Positions 36,822 through 48,478 of a stretch of DNA of 64,000 nt are shown here, in pieces. Under the pieces are notes generated by a model. It made no database searches and was not told the DNA's origin. It worked only from the letters and a program-made list of their open reading frames with translations. The stretch's first letter is position 1. Every line of letters starts with the position of its first letter. A program made the position numbers and the translations under genes. The stretch comes from JALORV01 sp963707445 (GTDB lineage Bacteria; Pseudomonadota; Gammaproteobacteria; Burkholderiales; Burkholderiaceae_F). The stretch covers positions 124,001 through 188,000 of the forward strand of contig CAVPPW010000050.1 in NCBI GenBank assembly GCA_963707445.1, given 5' to 3'.

Positions 36822-38596
36822 CTAGAAAGCGATCGCCACCGAGAATTGCACCCGCAACTGCTGGAATCGCTCGCCCCAGGCGAGATCGATGGCGAGCGGA
36901 CCGGCGGGAGTCCGCCAGCGCGCGCCGACACCGTAGCCGAGCGCGGGATTCAGGTCGCCGAAACGCTCCGCGGCGTCACCGGCATCGACGAAGACCGCGG
37001 CGCCCCAGTTGCCGCCCCAGCGTTCAAGCCACTTGACGTACTCGACCGAGGCCACGACCAGCGCGCGGCCGCCGACGATGGCACCGCCCTGCTCGACGCC
37101 GAGGCTCTCGAAGTCGTAGCCGCGAACCGTCAGGGCCCCGCCGGTACGGAACAGAAACTTGTTCGGCACTGCATTCGTCGTTTCGGCGACGACCGATCCG
37201 AGTTGGCCGCGCAAGATCAGCACATCGCGCGACCCGACCGGCAGGTACTGGACGATGCTGCCGAATCGCGCGAACGAACATGTCGTCGACCGACGGGCCG
37301 CCGATGCCGACGGATCCCTGCAACTGGATCATGTTGCCGTGGCGCGGATTCGTGATGTCATCGAGGTGGCGGCGGGTCCACGTGTAGGTCGACGATAGAA
37401 CGTCGAGGGTGATCGGCGGATCGAGCGGCGTCTGGCGCCGTTCGTGCTCGAAGTTGAAAGCGAGCTGGGTTTCGATGTTCTGACCATCGCGCGGGCCGCG
37501 CAGCAGGGAGCGCGCGGCACCGAGGCCCCAGCGGTTGACTCGCTGATTTTCGATTTCGGAGTTCTCGACCAGCGCGCCAACGCTGTCGCGTGCACCGCCG
37601 CGCTGCGGCGGAAAGATCAGATCGGTGTACGCGAACTGTCCGGTCTGATCGACGCGGAACCCGGTCTGCAGCTGGTAAGGACGGCCGAAGGTGATCGCCT
37701 GCCGGTACACCGCCTCGATGTGGGCGCCGGTGTCGGTCGCGAAACCGACCCCGGCGGAGAACCGCTTGGTCTGTGATTCGCTCAGTTGCACCTTCAGCGG
37801 TGCGTCCGCGGCCGTCGCCGCGTCGAGACCGATCGTCACGACGACATTGTTGAAGTACGGCGACTCCTGCAGCGACTGCTGAAACTGCACCATCTTCGAA
37901 CGGTCGTAGGGCTCGCCAGGCGTGAACGGATTGAAGCGTTCGACCAGGGCCGCGTCGTAACGCCGCAGCCCCTCGATCTGCAGCGCGCCGATGCGATAGG
38001 CCGGCCCGCTGTCGATCACGACCCGCAACACGGCGGTCGCGGACTCAGCATCGACGTTGGCTTCCGAGTCGGCGAGCGTGGCGGCCGCGAAGTCCCGCGC
38101 GGTAACGGCAAGAAGCAGCCGGCTCTTGGCTGCGTCCCATTCTGGGCTGCGGAATGGGTCTCCTGCGGGCAAGGTCCAGCCGCGCCGCAATGCCTCGGCA
38201 CGATCGGCGTAGGCCGGTTCGGCCAGCGTGCCCTGGAAAGCGATGTCGACGGACCTCACGACGGTGAGCCGGCCCGGCGTCGACGACGAGGCGGTAACGG
38301 GGCACGCGTCCCGGGTTCGGCTCGAAGCGCAGCGTCGGCGAGAAGTAGCCCTCGGTGGCGAGGACTTCGGTCGCTGTGCGCTCCGCGCGGCGCAGTTCCC
38401 GTTCCTCGTCGGCTTCGTCGGCCTCGGGTGCGAGCCGGTAGCGGGCGAGGGCCGCTTCCAGCGCGGTGGCGACCCGACCGCTGACCCCGACCGGCGTGAC
38501 CAGGCGCACGCCTTCGTCTTCGGCGGCCTGCTGGGCCGAGGCGAATGACGGAAGGGACAGCAGAAGGACGGTCAACGCCAGCAGTCCGGAGCGCAC
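36822..38596 (-). CDS. tamA: TamA, Omp85-family outer-membrane protein (frame breaks)
   Basis: TamA is the outer-membrane partner of TamB. A Sec signal peptide (MRSGLLALTVLLLSLPSFASA) is followed by POTRA domains (EGYFSPTLRFEPNPG, IGALQIEGLRRYDAALV) and a C-terminal 16-strand barrel with the VRGYDFESLG segment and a terminal Phe (VQFSVAIAF). The frame changes near 38265 and near 37265, both inside conserved text. The start codon is a GTG at 38594-38596. tamA and tamB form one minus-strand transcript, divergent from clpB. Confidence 0.9.
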
Positions 38597-38702
38597 GGTT
38601 CAGACCTGGATCGGAAGTGGCAGCCAAGCCATGGGGGTCCGCGTGCCGATACGCACTGCCCGAAGCGGCCGATGCTAGCAAAGCGGGGACCGCCCCCGAC
38701 GG

Positions 38703-38730
38703 CTTGAAAAGCGTTACCTTCGCCTCACGT
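38703..38730 (+). promoter_or_regulatory. Candidate sigma-32 (RpoH) heat-shock promoter of clpB
   Basis: CTTGAAA, a 13-base spacer and CCTCACGT resemble the RpoH consensus CTTGAAA-N(11-16)-CCCCATNT. The predicted start near 38737 is about 30 bases before the clpB ATG. clpB is an RpoH target in proteobacteria. Confidence 0.65.
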
Positions 38731-38766
38731 TCAGTAAGGACAACTTTCGCGTGCCGCGGGCAACCC

Positions 38767-41352
<2,586 letters not shown>

Positions 41353-41485
41353 TCGATTCAGGCGACGTGTGGATGGTGGCGCCGCCGCCTCGCGGCTGAG
41401 CGCACCTGCGCGTCCCCGCCGCCATCCGCGCGAAAAAACTGAGGTGATCGACCTCATGCCGAGCGACCGTTTGGCGTCGTATTTC

Positions 41486-41573
41486 TTTACAAATCAAAGA
41501 CATCCGATCGGATTACCGCGTTGCAACGGGCTGAAGAAATGGGACTTTTTCCCATTGGCATGGCCCGTGCTTT
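41486..41573 (+). promoter_or_regulatory. Sigma-54 promoter and conserved upstream block of PEP-CTERM gene 1
   Basis: TGGCATG-GCCC-GTGCT at 41556-41571 matches the sigma-54 consensus TGGCACG-N4-TTGCW, with GG and GC exactly 10 bases apart. The predicted start lies about 35 bases before the ATG. The 88 bases from TTTACAAATCA to the -12 element align without gaps, about 74% identical, to the block before the second PEP-CTERM gene. The most conserved parts are TTTACAAATCA, GCAAC and the promoter itself, so an activator site is likely upstream. Confidence 0.75.
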
Positions 41574-41616
41574 GTTCAAGGTCGGGGACGAAGCATCTGT
41601 CTTGTGGGGTGGGAAA

Positions 41617-42319
41617 ATGAAGTTACGAAGTGGTCTGAAAGTGCTGTTTGGCCTCTCGGCGGGCCTGGTCGCAGTCGCCGCGCATGCCACCGTCATAATT
41701 CGCGGTTCATCGGCGATTGGTTCGGCCGGCGTACCGTCGATGTCGACCGGCAATATTCAACGTCATGCTGACTAACACGAGCGACGCCGACGCTGACCTG
41801 CCCGCTGGGTTGTCTACGGCGCGCTATCTCAACCTGCTAAGTGGAGTCCACGTGACTCCAATCCGTGATCCGGGAGGTCAGCTACGGCGAACGGGTTCGT
41901 CCGCAGCCAATGGTGACCTGTTCAGGCGTCGGCCTAACAACGGACTCGCCTCCGTACGCTGCGATTCGTGAATGCAGTTCCGGACCCGGATTTCGGACCG
42001 GCACGAACCGTACGTCATGGTCGTGGATCAGCAGGCATCACGCTTCACTTCGACGGCCGCATACAGTACTGCTAACGATCGGGTGCAGACCTAAACGTCA
42101 ATGCTGGACTCCTGGATAACTCAGAGCGGCGCTGGAACCGTCGTACACGGCTTCCTCGGAAGCCTTGCCGACATCTCCAACGGCGCGTCGGGACCAGCCA
42201 CTACACGACGTCTCGGGCGGACGGAAACCCAGGTTCCCGAGCCGGGCTCGCTGGCTCTGCTGGGTGTCGGTCTGCTCGGCCTTGCCGGGCTGACACGTCG
42301 GCGCAACGCCGGTCGCTAA
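41617..42319 (+). CDS. PEP-CTERM surface protein 1 (several frame breaks)
   Basis: The gene encodes an exported protein for exosortase sorting. It starts MKLRSGLKVLFGLSAGLVAVAAHA, a signal peptide, and ends QVPEPGSLALLGVGLLGLAGL then RRRNAGR, a complete PEP-CTERM signal (PEP motif, membrane helix, basic tail). The middle, including FNVMLTNTSDADADLPAG and HVTPIRDPGG, is spread over three frames with breaks near 41750, 41870 and 42100. About 230 residues in total. The body matches nothing I recognise. It has its own promoter and terminator. No exosortase gene is in the window. Confidence 0.75.
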
Positions 42320-42333
42320 TCCGACACCCGCAA

Positions 42334-42367
42334 GAAAAAAGGGCCCGCGTCGCGGGCCCTTTTCTTT
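42334..42367 (+). terminator. Intrinsic terminator after PEP-CTERM gene 1
   Basis: An 8-bp stem GGGCCCGC/GCGGGCCC (42341-42359, loop GTC) is followed by TTTTCTTT and preceded by a run of A, so it may work in both directions. It begins about 20 bases past the stop codon. Confidence 0.85.
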
Positions 42368-42618
42368 GTGCTCGTCCGTACTTCCTAAGGCATGCGGCGC
42401 CAGAGCTCGCGATCGGAAAGGTCCAGCTGCCGCGCGCCCAGTGGCTCAGGCGATTTGGCTTGAGGCTTGAGGTTAGCGACGCGGCACTCGACGAAGTCGT
42501 CCGGCCGGCATGGGTTACTTGGCCGCGCCATTAGATCGACTTGGCGACGACGGGCGCGAAAGCCAATTTCGTGCCCAAATCTCCATGCGGCCGGGAAGGA
42601 TGTATTTCGTCGATTTCC
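42368..42618 (+). other. Spacer between the two PEP-CTERM units, no gene seen
   Basis: About 250 bases between the first terminator and the second control region. The only long open frame, about 80 codons on the minus strand, has no recognisable domain, no ribosome site and runs into the conserved promoter block, so I do not call it. Confidence 0.5.
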
Positions 42619-42706
42619 TTTACAAATCATGATGATGGAATGGGATTGTCGCGCGGCAACAAACTGAATTTATGGGATTTTTTCCCTCTGGCATGGCCCA
42701 TGCTTT
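42619..42706 (+). promoter_or_regulatory. Sigma-54 promoter and conserved upstream block of PEP-CTERM gene 2
   Basis: TGGCATG-GCCC-ATGCT at 42689-42704 has the -24/-12 layout with 10 bases between GG and GC. The 88-base block is the counterpart of 41486-41573, with 65 of 88 positions equal by my count. The predicted start is about 30 bases before the gene. Confidence 0.75.
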
Positions 42707-42748
42707 TCTTGGGTTGACCAAGGCATTCATGCGGCAGGGAGAGAAATG

Positions 42749-43340
42749 ATGAGGATCCGTGGCTTCAAACGCGCGCTAGTGGTGACCGCCTTGAGTGCGT
42801 TTTCGTCATGGCGTCGGCCGATTTGGTCGAGGATTTCGGGCGACGACACTGTTGCGGGCAACGATTGCTCTGGCGTGTTCGGCCAGGGCTTTGAGAACTG
42901 CAAGATTCCGGCAAATATCGATCCGAATGAATCGCCCGATCATCATCAAGTTCAACTTCATCGAGCGATGTGCCGGGCGAGCAGAGATCAATTCGCTGTT
43001 TCCGTCGATCGACGGCACCAAGTTCATTTTCAACTTGAGCATCGGCGACGGCAACCGGGACTTGGACTTACAACCGGGGCCGGGCGATCCGGGGATCAAT
43101 TTCTTTGTCGCGAAGGGTGGACCCGACGGTTCAACCTCTTCAGCAACCTCGGCGATCCGAATTCCGACGGTGGTTTACACCGGCGAATCCAGGCGGCCAA
43201 TCGTCTGCATCTGTCGCACGTGTCGTTCTACGACACGGGCACGCCAGTCCAGGTTCCCGAGCCGGGCTCGCTGGCTCTCCTCGGGGCTCGGGCTGCTGGG
43301 AATCGCCGGCCTGGTGCGTCGTCGCAAGTCCGAAGTCTGA
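42749..43340 (+). CDS. PEP-CTERM surface protein 2 (several frame breaks)
   Basis: This is a second exported PEP-CTERM protein of about 197 residues. The signal peptide starts MRIRGFKRALVVTALSAF and, in the adjacent frame, continues ASADLVEDFG. The body contains DDTVAGNDCSGVFGQGFENC, with two Cys that could form a disulfide, then SLFPSIDGTKFIFNLSIGDG. The end is QVPEPGSLALLG then GLLGIAGLVRRRKSEV. Breaks fall near 42815, 42940, 43125 and 43280. The ribosome site GGGAGAG suits the ATG at 42749 better than the one at 42746. Its sorting tail is close to that of protein 1, but the body is different. Confidence 0.75.
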
Positions 43341-43360
43341 TCGTTTCCTCCTAGCAACAA

Positions 43361-43388
43361 AGGCCCGCTGACGCGGGCCCTTTTTTTT
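43361..43388 (+). terminator. Intrinsic terminator after PEP-CTERM gene 2
   Basis: A 7-bp stem GGCCCGC/GCGGGCC (43362-43379, loop TGAC) is followed by eight T residues. It lies about 20 bases after the stop, as with gene 1. Confidence 0.87.
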
Positions 43389-43784
43389 GCATCTCCAATT
43401 CACGAGCCAGCCGGAACAGCCGCTTTCACTGACCTAAGGTGATGGATGAAGACTGTTGCCCAAGCGCCAATGCCGGTGGACCGTTTGGCGGTCAGTTGTC
43501 CACAATGCGGGAAGCGCAGCTACAATCGCGGCGCTTCAAACAGGCTGGGCCAGCGGGCAGCACGTGATTCGCTTCGCCCGCCTGTTGCTAGGCGCTACGG
43601 TCTACCTTGCGGACCAAGCCACGCTGGAGGCTTGTCGTCACAATCGAAGTCCTGGACTCCCGCGGGGTGGCCGGTCTTCGAGAAGGGCAGGGTCTATACC
43701 GATTAACAGCGGATCGCGCCGCTGCGGGATTTGGTCAACTGCACTCCGTGGCCGGGAGTTGCAGTGAGGAACAAGGAGGCGGAA
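43389..43784 (+). other. Long leader/spacer before the endopeptidase gene
   Basis: No convincing gene in about 400 bases. A possible promoter is TTGTCC (43496) with TACAAT (43521), but the 19-base spacer is long. If used, the leader would be about 250 bases. Just before the ribosome site a hairpin can form between ACTGCACTCC (43738) and GGGAGTTGCAGT (43754), with one bulged base. Short open frames here lack protein character. Confidence 0.45.
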
Positions 43785-44835
43785 TTGCGAAGACTGGTAG
43801 CTGTGGCATGTGCCCTCGGGTTGGCGCTCGCCGCGACGGCGGGTGCGCCAGCCTCGGCTCAGGCCGCCGGCACCTCCGCCTTGGCGACTAGCTCGGCCTC
43901 CGCCAGCGGCCAACGCGTCCGCGGCTCCGTGCCGGTCGGCAAGGCGCGCATCCAGTCCACCCGTACCCGAAAGCCGTTCGTACCGGCTCGTCCTTCTGAA
44001 GGGCAGCTGGCCGGCCTGCATCGTGGCGACGACCCGCTGGATCTCAAGTCGTCCGTCGCACTGGTGGTGGACCAGGACACCGACGAAGTGCTGTTCGAAA
44101 AGAACACGCGCGTGGTGCTGCCGATCGCCTCGATCACGAAGCTGATGACCGCGCTGGTCACCGTCGAAGCCAACCTCCCGCTCGACGAGGACCTGACGGT
44201 CACGCAAAACGAAGTCGTGCGCGCGAACGTCCGTTCCAACCTCCGCCCGGGCATGAGGATGACGCGCGACACCGCGCTGCATCTTGCGCTGATGTCGTCG
44301 GAAAACCGCGCGGCGCAGCTGCTCGGCGCGACGTACCCCGGCGGGCTCGACGCTTTCGTCGAGGCGATGAACGCCAAGGCGCGCATGCTCGGGATGATGG
44401 ACTCGCACTTTTCGGATCCGACCGGGCTGTCACCCGACAATCGTTCAAGCGCGAACGACCTGGTCCGACTGGTCAAGGCGGCGTACGAGCACGACGTGAT
44501 CCGCCAGCACTCGATCAGCGGCGAAATGGCATTGCCGGTGGGCAAGCGCGTTGGTTCGCTACGGCAACACCAACCGCCTGACGGCCAATCCGGAATGGGA
44601 CATCGGGCTGCAGAAGACCGGCTATATCTCCGCGGCCGGTCGCTGCCTCGTGATGCAGGCGGTTGTCGAAGGGCAGCGCATCGTCATGGTGCTGCTCGAT
44701 TCCGTCGGAAAGTATTCACGCCTGGGCGACGCCCAGCGCATCCGCGACTGGCTCGCGGCCAAACGCCCGCCAGAAACCAGTCCGGCACCAGCCCGGCCGG
44801 TGGCAAACGCCGCCGCAGCGGCCAAGCCGATCTGA
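43785..44835 (+). CDS. pbpG: D-alanyl-D-alanine endopeptidase, PBP7 type (one frame break)
   Basis: This is a low-molecular-weight penicillin-binding protein that cleaves peptidoglycan cross-links in the periplasm. The active-site motifs are SITK (SxxK) in PIASITKLM, SSEN (SxN) in ALMSSENRAA, and KTG in GLQKTGYISAAG. The frame changes near 44550, between KRVGSL and RYGNTNRLTANPEW. I choose a TTG start at 43785 because a perfect AAGGAGG lies 5 bases upstream and it gives a clean signal peptide, MRRLVAVACALGLALAA. An Ala-rich tail ends the protein at 44835. Length is about 349 residues. Confidence 0.9.
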
Positions 44836-44851
44836 TCGCCGCACCGCGCGG

Positions 44852-45632
44852 CTAGGTAGCCGGCCGCGAGTGGCCGAGCGCGGACGAAATCCGCGCCGCG
44901 GTGGTCTGCACGTCTTCGAGCCAATCGTCCTGCATCCGTTCTGCCGGCGCCGACACTGATAGCCCCGCGACCAACCGACCGCTGTCGTCTCGAACCGCGG
45001 CGGCGATGCACCGGACGCCCAGTTCCAGTTCCTCGTTGTCGCGCGCGTAGCCTCTGGCGCGCACCTGCGACAGCTCGCGTTCCAGCTTCACCAGATCGGT
45101 CAGGCTGTTGCGCGTATGGCCGGCAAGCCCGGTGCGGGTCGCGTACGCGCGCACCAGCCGTGGATCGTCCGACGCGAGGAACAGCTTGCCGCTCGACGTC
45201 AGGTGCAAGGGCGCGCGCCCGCCGATAGCGCGGACCACCTGCATGCCGGATCTCTCGCTGTACGAGCGATCGATGTAGACGATCTCGTCGCCCTGGCGCA
45301 CCGAGAGGTTGACGGTCTGCCCGGTCTTCCGGTGCAACTCGCGCATCGGTTCCAGCGCCGCTTCACGCACTGAGAGGCGTGCTTTCACCAGGTTGCCGAG
45401 CTCGAGCAACCGCATGCCGAGTCGGTACGAGCCTGGCGTCTCCCCGCGGTCGACGAAGCGCCCGATCACCATGTCATTTAAGATCCGGTGCGCTGTCGAT
45501 GGGTGCAGGCTGGTCGCCGCGGCCAGATCCTTCAGGCTGACTGGATCCGACTTCGATGCGAGCGTGTCGAGCAGCTTCATCATTCGCTCGATCACTTGGA
45601 TGGCGGTCTTTTCGCGAGTGGGCGGTCGACAT
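44852..45632 (-). CDS. IclR-family transcriptional regulator (one frame break)
   Basis: The protein has an N-terminal winged helix (SLKDLAAATSLHPSTAHRIL) and the C-terminal effector-binding domain typical of IclR (LHRKTGQTVNLSVRQGDEIVYIDR, GLSVSAPAERM). The conserved start region is split: MSTAHSRK is in one frame from the ATG at 45632, TAIQVIERMMKLLDTLA in the next, so one base is wrong near 45612. Otherwise a GTG at 45595 would be used. It is divergent from lutAB across about 150 bases and probably controls it. The effector may be lactate or a similar hydroxy or aromatic acid, which is inference. Confidence 0.87.
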
Positions 45633-45640
45633 GATGCAAA

Positions 45641-45670
45641 GCAATATTGCTGTGGGTGACATTACACCAC
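45641..45670 (+). promoter_or_regulatory. Candidate operator between iclR-type gene and lutA
   Basis: A perfect 10-base palindrome GCAATATTGC (45641-45650) and an imperfect one GTGGGTG-ACATTA-CACCAC (45652-45670) lie in the divergent intergenic space. They are natural candidates for IclR binding; there is no direct evidence. Confidence 0.35.
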
Positions 45671-45782
45671 CATACGAAACGCCGGCCAAGTCCCTTGCGC
45701 GGCGCGGGTTTGCGGCGGCTCAAGATCTGCTTCATTGCTCGCAGCTCGATGCTGCTTCGCACCAGGCATGGTTGGGATCGAA

Positions 45783-46523
45783 ATGCGGGTAGCGCTGTTC
45801 GTGACCTGCCTGGTCGACGCTATCCGACCGGAAATTGGTTTTTCGGTCATCAAATTGCTCGAGGCCGCCGGCTGTGAGGTCGTCGTGCCCGAAAGCCAGA
45901 CCTGCTGTGGCCAGCCGGCCTTCAGCTCCGGCGACAGCGCGACGGCGCGCACCCTCGCGGAAAAGGTCCTGCGCGAGTTCGAAGGATTCGAGTACGTGGT
46001 CATTCCGAGCGGCTCGTGCGGCGGGCATGTGCGCGTGCACTACCTCGAGCTCTTTCGCGACCATCCCGACCTGAAGTCACGCGCCGAACAACTCGCGGGT
46101 CGCTTGTACGAACTCACCGACTTTCTCGCGAACGTGTTGAAGGTCACGAGCGTGCCGTCAGGGTTCAGCGGGAACGTCACCTATCACGATTCCTGCTGCG
46201 GGCTGCGCGAACTCGGCGTCAAGCGCCAGCCGCGCCAACTGCTTGCGCTGGTGCCGGGCGTGCGCCTGACCGAGCTTGATGGGGCCGAGCAATGCTGCGG
46301 ATTCGGCGGCACGTTTTCCATCAAGTTCGGCGAGGTGTCGGGCGCGATCGTCGAGGAGAAATGCCGCAACATCCGCGCGACGGGCGCCGACACCGTCGTC
46401 ATGGGCGATCTCGGCTGCATGCTCAACATCGAGGGTCGACTGCGCCGCACCGGTGACAAGACCACGCGCGTGCTGCATGTCGCCCAGGTACTTGCCGGCG
46501 ACGTCGGCTCTTCGGCGTCCTAA
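45783..46523 (+). CDS. lutA: LutA-type (Fe-S)-binding lactate utilisation subunit
   Basis: The protein has two CCG domains, seen as ESQTCCGQPAFSSG, PSGSCGGHVR, YHDSCCGLRELG and EQCCGFGGTFSIKFG, with MGDLGCMLN near the end. LutA acts with LutB (and LutC) as a non-flavin L-lactate oxidation complex; similar subunits occur in glycolate oxidases. The ATG at 45783 gives the conserved MRVALFVTCLVDAIRPEIG. An ATG at 45768 is also possible. The frame is intact and the gene ends 8 bases before lutB. Confidence 0.9.
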   Translation: MRVALFVTCLVDAIRPEIGFSVIKLLEAAGCEVVVPESQTCCGQPAFSSGDSATARTLAEKVLREFEGFEYVVIPSGSCGGHVRVHYLELFRDHPDLKSRAEQLAGRLYELTDFLANVLKVTSVPSGFSGNVTYHDSCCGLRELGVKRQPRQLLALVPGVRLTELDGAEQCCGFGGTFSIKFGEVSGAIVEEKCRNIRATGADTVVMGDLGCMLNIEGRLRRTGDKTTRVLHVAQVLAGDVGSSAS

Positions 46524-46531
46524 GGCATCCG

Positions 46532-47957
46532 ATGCAGACCCAGTCGATGCACTTCAAGGCGCGCGCCGGCCAGCGGCTGGCCGATGCGCGGCTGCAGAAG
46601 AACCTGAAGAAGCTGTCAGAAAAGTTTGTGACCGCACGTGCCGCCGCGATCGGCGAGCTCGCCGACTTCGAGGGCACGCGCGATGCGGCCGTCGAACGCC
46701 GCAATCGCGCGCTGGAGCGCCTGGATCTGTGGCTCGAGACCTTCGAGCGCAACGCGCGCGCCAAAGGGGCGCAGGTGCTGTACGCGCAGTCGGCGCAAGA
46801 TGCCACGCGCCTGATCGTCGAGATCGCGCAGAAGCACGGCGTGCGCAAGGTGACGAAGTCGAAGTCGATGGTTTCGGAAGAGATCCAGCTGAACGCGGCG
46901 TTCTCCGCAGCCGGCGTTCAGCCGGTGGAGACCGACCTCGGCGAATACATCCTGCAGATCAATGACAACGAGGCGCCGTCGCACATCATTGCGCCGGTCA
47001 TCCACAAGGACAAGGAAGAGATCTCGACGCTGTTCGCGAAGGTGCATGCGACCGAGCGCAAGACGGAGATCACTGAGCTGACGCGCGAGGCGCGCGAAGT
47101 GCTGCGCAGCCACTTCCTGTCGGCCGACATGGGCGTCACCGGAGCCAACTTCCTGATCGCCGAGACCGGGTCGGTCGCCCTGGTGACCAACGAAGGCAAC
47201 GAGGGCATGTGCACGATCATGCCGCCGAAGGTCCACGTGGTTCTTGACCGGCATCGAAAAGGTCCTGCCGACGCTCGAGGACCTGGCGACGCTGATGCGA
47301 CTGCTGCCGCGCTCGGCTACCGGGCAGCCGATTTCGAACTATTTCTCGATCCTGACCGGCCCGCGCCGTACCGCCGACGCCGATGGCCCCGAGCACATGT
47401 ACTACGTGCTGGTCGACGCCGGCCGGACCGGGCTGCTCGGCAGCGAATTCCAGGAGATGCTGCGGTGTATCCGCTGCGGCGCGTGCATGAACCACTGTCC
47501 GGTCTATCAGAAGATCGGTGGCCACGCCTATGGCTGGGTCTATCCGGGTCCGATGGGCTCGGTGCTGACGCCGAGCTATGTCGGACTCGAGAACGCGCTC
47601 GACCTGCCGCATGCAGCCACCCTGTGCGGCCAGTGCAGCGTGGTCTGCCCGGTGAAGATTCCGCTGCCGGATTTGCTGCGCAAGCTGCGCGAGAAGCAGT
47701 GGGAGCGCCATCTTCGCCCGTGGTACGAGCGCGCAGCAGTGAGCCTATGGGCGTTCGCGGCGACGACTCCCGCACTCTATGCGCTGGGCAGCCGTATCGC
47801 GGTGCGCGTGCTGAAGTGGATGGGCGGAGCGGAAGGGCGCATTCGCAGCCTTCCGCTGGGCGCTGGCTGGACCGCGACACGCGACTTTCCGGCACCGAGC
47901 GGCCGCACCTTCCGCGACATGTATCGGGAACGCCGCGAACGGCGGACCGAGACCTAG
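46532..47957 (+). CDS. lutB: LutB-type iron-sulfur lactate utilisation subunit (one frame break)
   Basis: LutB combines an LUD domain (KSKSMVSEEIQLNAAF, ETDLGEYILQINDNEAPSHI, TGANFLIAETGSVAL) with two 4Fe-4S motifs (CIRCGACMNHCPVY and CGQCSVVCPVKIPLP). The frame changes near 47240, between MPPKVHVVL and TGIEKVLPTLEDL. Total length about 474 residues is normal. Normally lutC follows. Here the next gene is thpR on the opposite strand, so the operon ends without LutC. Confidence 0.9.
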
Positions 47958-47972
47958 CCCGCATTAGCGCGC

Positions 47973-48478
47973 TCAGGCTCCCACCTTGCGATAGATCGGT
48001 CCGGCCACGTCTCTCGCGGCGGCGTAGAGCGCGACGGTCTGCGGTGCGCCAGGCGAGCGGCGGCGAGAGTGGGCCGCTGCAGTCGAAACGGCGCGCGTCG
48101 CGAAACAGCGTGACGTGCGGCACAAACGTCTTGCGGTCGTAGCGGACGGCGAGCTCGTCGAGCCGCGCGCGTGCGCGGGCCGCCGCAGCGTCGAGCTGCG
48201 AGTTGCTGGCGCCGCCGGCCCAGGCGACTCGCGCGCGCGCGAACCAGCCCAGCGCGTCGATTGACCACTCGAACGCGTCCTGCAGCGAGGTCGCCACTCG
48301 CGCTCGCCACGCGCGCCGCGGCCGCGTCATCGAGCGTGCCGATGAAGGCGAGCGTCAGATGCAGGTTGCGCGGCTGCATCGGCCGCGCCTTCGGCACGCG
48401 CGGCACCAATGCGTCGATCAGCTGCTGCAGGCGCTGGCGCGTCGCGTCGTCCGGCCAGGCCGCGATGAAGCAGCGCAT
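47973..48478 (-). CDS. thpR: RNA 2',3'-cyclic phosphodiesterase ThpR (frame breaks)
   Basis: This is a 2H-phosphoesterase, also called 2'-5' RNA ligase. It has two HxTx motifs, HLTLAFIG near residue 40 and HVTLFRD near 125. The protein starts MRCFIAAWPDDATRQRLQ. Frames change near 48297 and near 48020; in the last frame it ends VAGPIYRKVGA at TGA 47973. Length is about 168 residues. Its ATG overlaps the pyrD stop (TGATG), so it is translated with pyrD. Confidence 0.85.

Noticed and set aside
38545..38766. Upstream extension of clpB
   Set aside because: It overlaps the start of tamA on the other strand and covers the heat-shock promoter. MRIDKLTTKF at 38767 is the conserved start.
42385..42630. 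An 81-codon minus-strand frame between the PEP-CTERM genes
   Set aside because: No domain or ribosome site, and it overlaps the conserved promoter block. Likely chance in GC-rich DNA.
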